The notes under the pieces are model-generated. The model was not told where the DNA came from and did no database searches. It saw nothing but the letters and a program-made list of their open reading frames with translations. From contig OZ242192.1 in the NCBI GenBank assembly GCA_965205955.1, positions 248,001-312,000 on the forward strand: a stretch of 64,000 bases of DNA. The letters are read 5' to 3'. Shown here piece by piece: positions 46,901 through 55,900 of this stretch. Every line of letters starts with the position of its first letter. The stretch's first letter is position 1. The stretch is from G965202915 sp965205955 (GTDB lineage Bacteria > Pseudomonadota > Gammaproteobacteria > Eutrophobiales > Eutrophobiaceae). A program made the translations under genes and the position numbers.

Positions 46901-49900
46901 CACTCACACTGGCAGGATCGAAGGTGAGGCCGGCCGTGTCGTCATCGGTTGCGGTCACCATCACATCATCCACGACCACTGAGTCATAGCCACCGCCAGC
47001 TATCATGTGGGTCACGGTCGCGGTACGGTCGCTGTCTATAACGTCGTCCACCCCGGTCACGGTGACGGTCTGCGCCGTGTTCCAGTCGGTCGTGGTGAAG
47101 GTCAGCGCCCCCGATACCAGCGCCACTGAGGTGTCGTCGCTCGCAGGGGTAATCGTCACCTCAGCCGTCGGCTGGGTGTCAAGTACCACGGTGTAGTCCG
47201 CCATGCCGCCATTTTCCGGGACCGTGACCATCGTCTCGGAGACGGTGACGCCGACGGTGTCGTCGTCGGTAATCGTGCCGGTGCCGTCGGGGGATGTAAT
47301 CGTCGCGTTGGTCGGGTTCGACAGTCTGACGACGACCGTCTCGTCCCCCTCGTCAATGTTGTCTCCCGTCACCGTTACGTCAATGTTCTGTGTGGTCGCA
47401 TCGCCCGGTGTAAAGGTCAGTGTGCCGCCGGTAATCGTGTCGTAGTCGATTCCCGAGGTCGCCCTGCCGGGGCCCACAAGGCCCGCATCCGCGTAGTCCA
47501 CCGTCACTTCCCGCTCCGTCGCTCCGGTCAGTGTCACCGTGTAGCGCAGCGTCATCGTGTCGCCGTCATCGCCTTCGGTCACCGTCAGCGAGTCAATCGC
47601 CAACAACGGCGGGTCGTCGTCATCGGTGGCGGTTACTGCCACACTATCCACAGTGAATCTCTCATAGTTGCCGTCCGTACTCGCAGCCACATGGGTCACG
47701 GTCGTGGTGCGTCCGCCGGCCGTATTGTGTATGTCGTCGTCCACCACGGTGACGGTGACGGTCTGCTCCATATTCCAGTTGGTCGTGGTGAAGATCAGCA
47801 CTCCCGATACTATCGCCACCGAGGTGTCGTCGCTCGTGGGGGTAATGATGACATTGCCCGTCGGCTCGGTATCGAGTACCACGGTGTAGGTGTCTGTGCC
47901 GCTCGGTTCGGCCACGGTGGTACCACCGTCGCTTTCCGTCACGGTGACGTTGGCAGTGTCGTTATCCATGACGGTGACGGTCACACTGGCGATGGGAACC
48001 ATGTCATAGCCGCTGTCCGAACTCGCAGCCGGATGGGTCACGCTCGTGGTGCGGTCGCTGTCTATGTCGTCGTCCACCCCGGTCACGGTGATGGTCTGCG
48101 CCACGTTCCAGTCGGTCGTGGTGAAGGTCAGCACCCCCGATACCAGCGCCACTGAGGTGTCGTCGCTCGCAGGGGTAATCGTCACCTCGTCCGTCGGCTG
48201 GGTGTTGAGCACCAGAGTGTAGGTAGCGGTGCGCCCGCTCCCATCTTCTTCGGTGACCGTGACCATCAGCGGGGTGACGGTGACGCCGACGGTGTCGTCG
48301 TCCATAATCGTGCCGGTGCCGTCGGCGGTTGTAATCATCGCGTTGGTCGGGTTCGACAGTCTGACGACGAACGTCTCGTCCCCCTCGTCAATCGTATCTC
48401 CCCTCACCGTTACGCCAATGTTCTGTGTGGTCGTGCCCGGCGTAAAGGTCAGTGTGCCGCCGGTAATCGTGTCGTAGTCGATTCCCGAGGTCGCCGTGCC
48501 GCCGCCCGTAGCGCCCGCATCCGCGTAGTCCACCATCACCGTTCGCGCCGTCTCCCCGGTCAGTGTCACCGTGTAGGTCAGCGTCATCGTGGCGCCGTCA
48601 TCGCCCTCGTTCACCGGCAGCGAGTCAATTGCCAACGTCGGCGGATCGTCGTCATCGGTAATCGTGCCGGTGCCGGTGCCGTCGGGGGGTGTAATCGTAG
48701 CGTTGACCGGGTTCGACAGTTCGACGACGACCGTCTCGTTCTCCTCGTCAATCGTGTCTCCCGTCACCGTTACGTCGATGTTCTGTGTGGTCGTGCCCGG
48801 CGTAAAGGTCAGTGTGCCGCCGGTAATCGTGTCGTAGTCGGTTCCATCCGAGGTCGCCGTGCCGGTGCCCGCATCCGCGTAGGCCACCGTCACTTCCCGC
48901 TCCGTCGCTCCGGTCAGTGTCACCGTGTAGCTCAGCGTCACCGTGCCGCTGTTGCCCTCGGGTACGCTCGGCGAGTTAATCGCCAACGACGGCGGGCCAT
49001 CGTCATCGGTGGCGGTTACTGCCACACTATCCACAGTGAATCTCTCATAGTTGCCGTCCGTACTCGCAGCCACATGGGTCACGGTCGTGGTGCGTTCGTC
49101 ATCCGTATTGTCTATGTTGTCGTCCACCACGGTGACGGTGACGGTCTGCTCCATATTCCAGTTCATCGTGGTAAAGGTCAGCGCCCCCGATACCATCGCC
49201 ACTGAGGTGTCGTCGCTCGCAGGGGTAATCGTCACATCGCCTGTCGGCTGGGTGGTGAGTACCACGGTGTAGGTGTCCGTGCCGCTCGGTTCGGCCACGG
49301 TGGTATCGCTGTCGGTTTCCGTCACGGTGACATCGGCGGTGTCGTCATCGGTGGCGGTCACCATCACAGGATCCACGGGCTCCCCCTCATAATCGACGTC
49401 CGAACTCGTGGCCGCGTGGGTCACGGTCGTGGTGCGTACGTTGCCCGTATTGTCTATGTCGTCGTCCACCCCGGTCACGGTGACGGTCTGCGACGTGTTC
49501 CAGTTCATCGTGGTGAAGGTCAGCGCCCCCGATACCAGCGCCACTGAGGTGTCGCCGCTCGCAGGGGTAATCGTCACCTCAGCCGTCGGCTGGGTATCGA
49601 GCACCACGGTGTAGTCCGCCGTGCCGCCAGCCTCCGGGGCAACGGTGACCATCGTCGGGGCAACGGTGACGCCGGCGGTGTCGTTTTCGTCGACCGTCAC
49701 CACTACGTTGGCGCCTCTGCTGACCGTGCCGTATCCGGTGACCGCGTGGGTCAGGGTGACCGGGCTATCCGCTACGGCATCGTCATCCTCGGCCACATTT
49801 ACCGTGACCGTCTGCTCGATGTTCCAGTTGCCGGTCGTGAAGGTCAAAGTCACCGGGGAGCCGGTCACGCTGACATCGCCGCTTTCCCCGCCTACCGTGA

Positions 49901-52900
49901 CCGCCACATCGTCTGTCGGCTGTGGCTGTGTGTCCAAGCGCACGGTGTAGGTGCTCGTGCCGCCTTCGTCAATCGCCAACGTCGTCGGGGTGATGCGCAC
50001 GCCGGCGGTGTCGTCATCGGTGGTGGTGACGGTGACACTCGTGATGTTGCTGCCGGCCATGCTGCTGGCCTCGTAGTTGGTGTCCGTGCTCGCCGCGGTA
50101 TGGCTTACGGTCGCAGTGCGTGCGTTGCCGGGGTTATCAATGTCGTCGTTCACGCCGGTGACGGTGACGGGCTGCGGCGTGTTCCAGTTGGCGGTGGTGA
50201 AGGTCAGCGCCCCCGATACCAGCGCCACTGAGGTGTCGTCGCTCGCAGGGGTAATCGTCACCTCAGCCGTCGGCTGGGTGACGAGTACCACGGTGTAGGT
50301 GGCCATGCCGCCAGCCTCCGGGTCAACGGTGAGGGCCGCTCCGGAGACGGTGACGCGGGCATCGTCGTCATCGGTTGCGGTCACTTCCACGTCCGCCACG
50401 CCCACTGAGTCATAGCCGCCGCCAGCTATCGCGTGGGTCACGGTCGTGGTGCGTGCGTTGCCCGTATTGTCTATGTTGTCGTCCACCACGGTGACGGTGA
50501 CGGTCTGCTCCATATTCCAGTCGGTCGTGGTGAAGGTCAGCACTCCCGATACCATCGCCACCAAGGTGTCGTCGCTCGCAGGGGTAATCGTCACATCGCC
50601 TGTCGGCTGGGTGGTGAGTACCACGGTGTAGGTGTCCGTGCCGCTCGGTTCGGCCACGGTGGTAGCGCCGTCGCTTTCCGTCACGGTGACGTCGGCGGTG
50701 TCGTCATCGGTGGCGGTGACGGTGACACTCGCGATGTTGCTGCCGACCATGCTGCCGGCCTCGTAGTTGGTGTCCGTGCTCGTAGCCGCATGGTTGACGG
50801 TCGCAGTGCGTTGGTTGCCCGTATTGTCAACGTCGTCGTTCACGCCGGTGACGGTGACGGTCTGCGCCGTGTTCCAGTTGGTCGGGGTAAAGGTCAGCGC
50901 CGCCGATACCGTTGCCACCGAGGTGCCGTCGCTCGTGGGGGTAATTGTCACATCGGCGGTCGGCTCGGTATCGAGTACCACGGTGTAGGTGGCCGTGCTG
51001 CCATCTTCCAGGACCGTGACCATCGGCTGGGAGACGGTGACGCCGGCATCGTCGTCATCGGTCACCGTGACGCTGGCTGTGTTGGCCGGCGGCGCGGCAA
51101 TCGTGTAGCCGGCGCCGGCGCCCGCCGTTACCGTCGCCGTCACCGACCCGTCTGCCTCATCGATATTGTCGTCAACCGTGGCCACCGTGAATGAAACCGT
51201 AAACTGGTTTGCGAGTATCGTCACTGTCTGTTCGTCCGGCGGATCGCTAAGGAAATCGCCTGTCTGGCCAACATTGACTGTAACCGCCAAGTCCGATGCC
51301 GGCGGCGCCACCGCCGTTGCCGTCACCGTGAAGCTCACCGTTGTCCCCTCGGGTACAGGGTCACTGGTATCCGCCGCAATCGAGATCTGCGGCGGCGGCG
51401 TGTTGTTGGTCACCTGGATGTTTAGTGCGGCAGCATCGTTGCCAGCCAGATCCTGTATAGGGTTGCTGCCGGGGACTGTGTAGATCAATCCGACCATCTG
51501 GTCGCTGGAAACCGGCGTGGACAGCGTCAGCGTGACAATGTCACCACTGATGGTGACCGTGTTGACGGTCGGGGCGGTCCCGGGGCTCACCGTTACCATG
51601 TAGGTAGTGGGGGACGGCATGGAAGAATCGTCCAGCGGCTCATCATAGGTCAGCGTCAGTGTGGCGCCGTTGATGGTTGCGCCGTCGTCGGGCATCAGAG
51701 CCGGGGGAGTGGTGTCCACAATATGGGCGATAGGGGCGGTAGCCGCAGGCACTTCCTCATGGGTGAGCACTGCGTTGTTGCCGGCAAGGTCCTGAATGAG
51801 GTCGTCGCTGATGACGGGCAGGCTCAGGGCGTTGGCGGCGATGCTTACCCCGTCCGCATCGTTATCCCCGGCTACCACCGTGTAGGTGAGCACCACGGTA
51901 TTGGAACTGGAGACACTGACGGCGGTCGTCGGGCGGAGAGTCGCGCCTACCAGCAGAGTAATCGCAGGGGTGCCGCTTACCGTGACCGGTTCATCGAAGG
52001 TCACCGACACCTCGATTTCCTCGTCCTGCGCATAGGGGTCGGTGATGCTGGTAATGGCCACGCTGTCCACGGTTGGGGGAGTGGTGTCCACAATATGGGC
52101 GGGGGCTGCGGTCACGGGATTACTAGTGCTCACTGCATTGTTGCCGGCAGGGTCCTGAATGATACTGGGGGTTGTGGTCAGGGCATCGGCCAGGGCGTTG
52201 GCTGCGATGCTTACCCCGTCGGTATCGGTGTCTCCGGGCTGCACGGTGTAGCTGAACACCAGAGTCTCGCTGAAACTGCGATCCCCCCTGTTGGCCATGC
52301 CTTCGGTGTACAGCGCCTGTACAGTCGTGCCTGCATCCAGTTGCAGGGGAATCTGAGGGATGGGGTGGGGGGCCATGCCGACGGTCTCATTCACTCCGAC
52401 CACTTCATTGAAGGTCACCGTCACCTCGATGACCTCGCCCTCCGCGTAGGGGCCGGTGGTGCTGGTAATGGCCACGCTGCTCACGGTTGGGGCGTCGGTG
52501 TCGGTGCTTCTGGTGAATTCGTCGACTTCAGTGTTGAAGGGGTCGAGAGGATCGTCGCTGCGGGCGGGCTCTCCGTTTACATCTACCCCCTGCAACCTGC
52601 GGTCGGGATCCGAGCCCTTCTCGTATGTGACGGTGTAACTGGCGGCGGTAGGCTCGAAATCAGGATCCGTACTATCGAGATTGAGGGTCAAGGGTACAGT
52701 CAAGAAGAGTGCATCGGAGGGATCCGGCATGAGAGGTGTCAGGGGGATGGCGTCCAAAAACCTATTAGTCCCTCCCTGATTATCGTTAATATCGATCGAT
52801 GCTCCAGTCAAATCATCCACGACTGTGAACCCCGGGATATCCACGTTCCTTCCCGCCGCAAGTGGTCGGAACAAACCGAAGAACAATGGTAAAGGAGATG

Positions 52901-55900
52901 TGACTCGGACACCAAGTGTCAGCGTCAATTGGAAGTTGTTAAGGCGGTTGGCTCTAATAATCACCGGGCGGGCAGGTACCTGGGGGGTAAGGTTCGACGC
53001 CACCTGGGAGGGGGGGATGGGGGGGTCGTCGGATTTGGTCGGATGAGGCACCAGCGGTGCAGCTTCGTCGCCGTTGACTCCATCCCGCAACGGGTTGCTG
53101 CCGGACATGTAAGTCAACGTGACTTCATTCCCAAAATTGACTCGTGTGGTCAACTCCAGCGCTACCACCTGTGTGCCGCTTGGAACTAGGTCTCTATCAC
53201 TGTCTAGAGCAGCACTTCTAATTGCCACATCAGTCACCGTATTCGGGATCGGGTCCTTGTCCTCTACCTGTACCCGTACCTCGAAGTCACCAGGGGACGG
53301 GATGGAGGTAGTATCCAGCTGTCGACTATAGACAAGGAACAATCTGGTGTCCCTGACGATGGCGCGCTCCAGAACCGGGCGGGGCGGCAATGGGAAGATT
53401 TGCACTGTGTAAGGCGTTATGTTTGAGCCTGATGTTGGAGACACCTCAATGCGAGCGGTTACCTGTGCTGCGGTCACCACTTGAGAAGCGGTACCGACGT
53501 TGCGCGAGCCAAGAAACACTTCAAATTCTTCGTTGGTCGTATCGGCCACGATCGGAGTCACTATGATATTCCTCGTATTAGCATTACCGGTCGTCGAGCT
53601 TTCTGCGCATGCGATATATTCGAAGATGTCAGAATCGAATCCCTTTGTGGCGCTCTGTACTGCTAGGGATTCACTACATATGAATGCAGGGGTGCCCGAT
53701 GGCACTTCTGTAGGTGGTAATTGTATAAGGACGAGAACAGAGGGGACGCTACCAGGACTGTTGATCTTCAAGTCACTCAGCCGGGGCAATGTGTTGTTTT
53801 CCACCGCCTGATCGTCTAGCTCGTCGGCTTCGTTGCCGTCAGTATCCTGTATAGGGGTGCTGCCGGGCGTGCCGCTCCTGTAATCCAACGTGACCGTCTG
53901 GCCGGCGGTAACCGCCGTGGACAGCGTCAGCGTGACAATCCGGTTATTGCTGGGATCGATGGCGACCGTACTGACCGGCGTACTGACCGGCGGGGCGGCA
54001 CCGGATCTCACCATTACCGTATAGGCGCCAGCGGACGGGGGGGAGGTGTCGTCCAGCTCTTCATCATAGGTCAGGACCAGCGTGGCGCCGTCTATGGTGG
54101 CGCTTTCCAGTATCGGGATCGGGGGTGTGTTGTTTTCCACCACCCGCCCGGTTAGCGCAGCGGCTTCGTTGCCGTCAGCATCCTGTATAGGGGTGCTGCC
54201 GGGCGTGCCGCTCCTGTAATCCAACGTGACCATCTGGCCGGCGGTAACCGCCGTGGCCAGTGTCAAGGTCACGGTCATGCCGCTGATTTCTACGTTGTTG
54301 ATGTCCGGACCAGCACTGCTGCCCACCATTACCGTATAGGCGCCAGTGGACGGGGGGGAGGTGTCCAGCACTGCATTATAGGTCAGGACCAGCGTGGCGC
54401 CGTCTACGGTGGCGCTTTCCAGTATCGGGGGTGTGTTGTTTTCCACCACCCGCCCGGTTAGCGCAGCGGCTTCGTTGCCGTCAGCATCCTGTATAGGGTC
54501 GCTGCCGGGGACTGCGTAGTCCAATGTGACCATCTGGCCGTTGGAAACCGCCGCGGACAGCGTCAAGGTCACGGTCATGCCGCTGATTTCTACGTTGTTG
54601 ACGTCCGGACCAGCACTGCCACCCACCATTACCGTATAGGCGCCAGTGGACGGGGTGGAGGTGTCGTCCAGCGCTTCACTATAGGTCAGGACCAGCGTGG
54701 CGACGTTTACGGTAGCGCTTTCCAGTATCGGGGGTGTGTTGTTTTCCACCGGCTGCCCGTTTAGCGCGGCGGCTTCGTTGCCGTCAGCATCCTGTATAGG
54801 GTTGCTGCCGGGGACTTCGTAGTCCAATGTGACCGTCTGGTCGCTGGAAACCGCCGGGGACAGCGTCAGCGTGACAATCCGGCCACTGATGGCGACCGTA
54901 CTGACCGTCGGGGCGGCGCCGGAACTCACCATTACCATATAGGCGCCAGCGGACGGGGGGGAGGTGTCGTCCAGCTCGTCATTATAGGTCAGGACCAGCG
55001 TGGCGCCGTTTACGGTGGCGGTTTGCAGTATCGGGGGTGTGTTGTTTTCCACCGCCTGCCCGTCTAGCGCGGCGGCTTCGTTGCCGTCAGCATCCTGTAT
55101 AGGGTCGCTGCCGGGGACTGCGTAGTCCAATGTGACCGTCTGGTCGCTGGAAACCGCCGTGGACAGCGTCAAGGTCACGGTCATGCCGCTGATTTCTACG
55201 TTGTTGACGTCCGGACCAGCACTGCCACCCACCATTACCGTATAGGCGCCAGCGGACGGGGTGGAGGTGTCGTCCAGCGCTTCACTATAGGTCAGGAGCA
55301 GTGTGGCGCCGTCTATGGTGGCGCTTTGCAGTATCGGCGGCTCCGGAATCATCAGGATGTTGGAGAGGGCGTAGAGGCGCCTTGTAACGGATGGATCGCC
55401 TGTGCCAGAGAAAAACTGCTCTCCAGCTATACTCGGTTCGCCATACGCGACCATGGTTGATCCTGGCGTCTGACCAGTTGATATGGCGCCGTCAGCGGTC
55501 GAACCGGTCCATACCTGCCTGAAGGAATCGCCCGAAAGAGTACCGAGGGAGTCTCCTCTCTGGTTCCACTGCCCGTCTGTATCCCAGGAGAGATCATAGA
55601 AGTCGGCGTAGTTGTCCGCGACCTTGTCGCCCCGGTAGAAGAAAATCGGCTCGCCGGGCTCGTTGTTGACGGGATCGGTATTTGTGCGAGCGCGCATGGA
55701 CTCCCCGGCAGTGGAGATGAGCGCCTGGAACGTGACTGCATCGAAGTCCATAGTTCCGTTGGTGCTGGCCTGTCCCCGGGCAAAATTGTCGTAGGTAGCG
55801 GCGTCAGTGGCCGTGGCATTTCGTCTGGCGTTGGTAAGGAACAGGACGCGGTAGGTATCGCCGGGTGAGAGGCACTCCGGCATGATGCCGTTCCAGGTTA

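Noticed and set aside
40400..53100. Many open frames on the plus strand across the giant adhesin, several over 130 residues and repeating at 651-bp intervals.
   Set aside because: They are antisense shadows of the repeat array: high GC at fixed codon positions keeps the opposite strand open, the products are low-complexity, and the same frame recurs with the DNA repeat.
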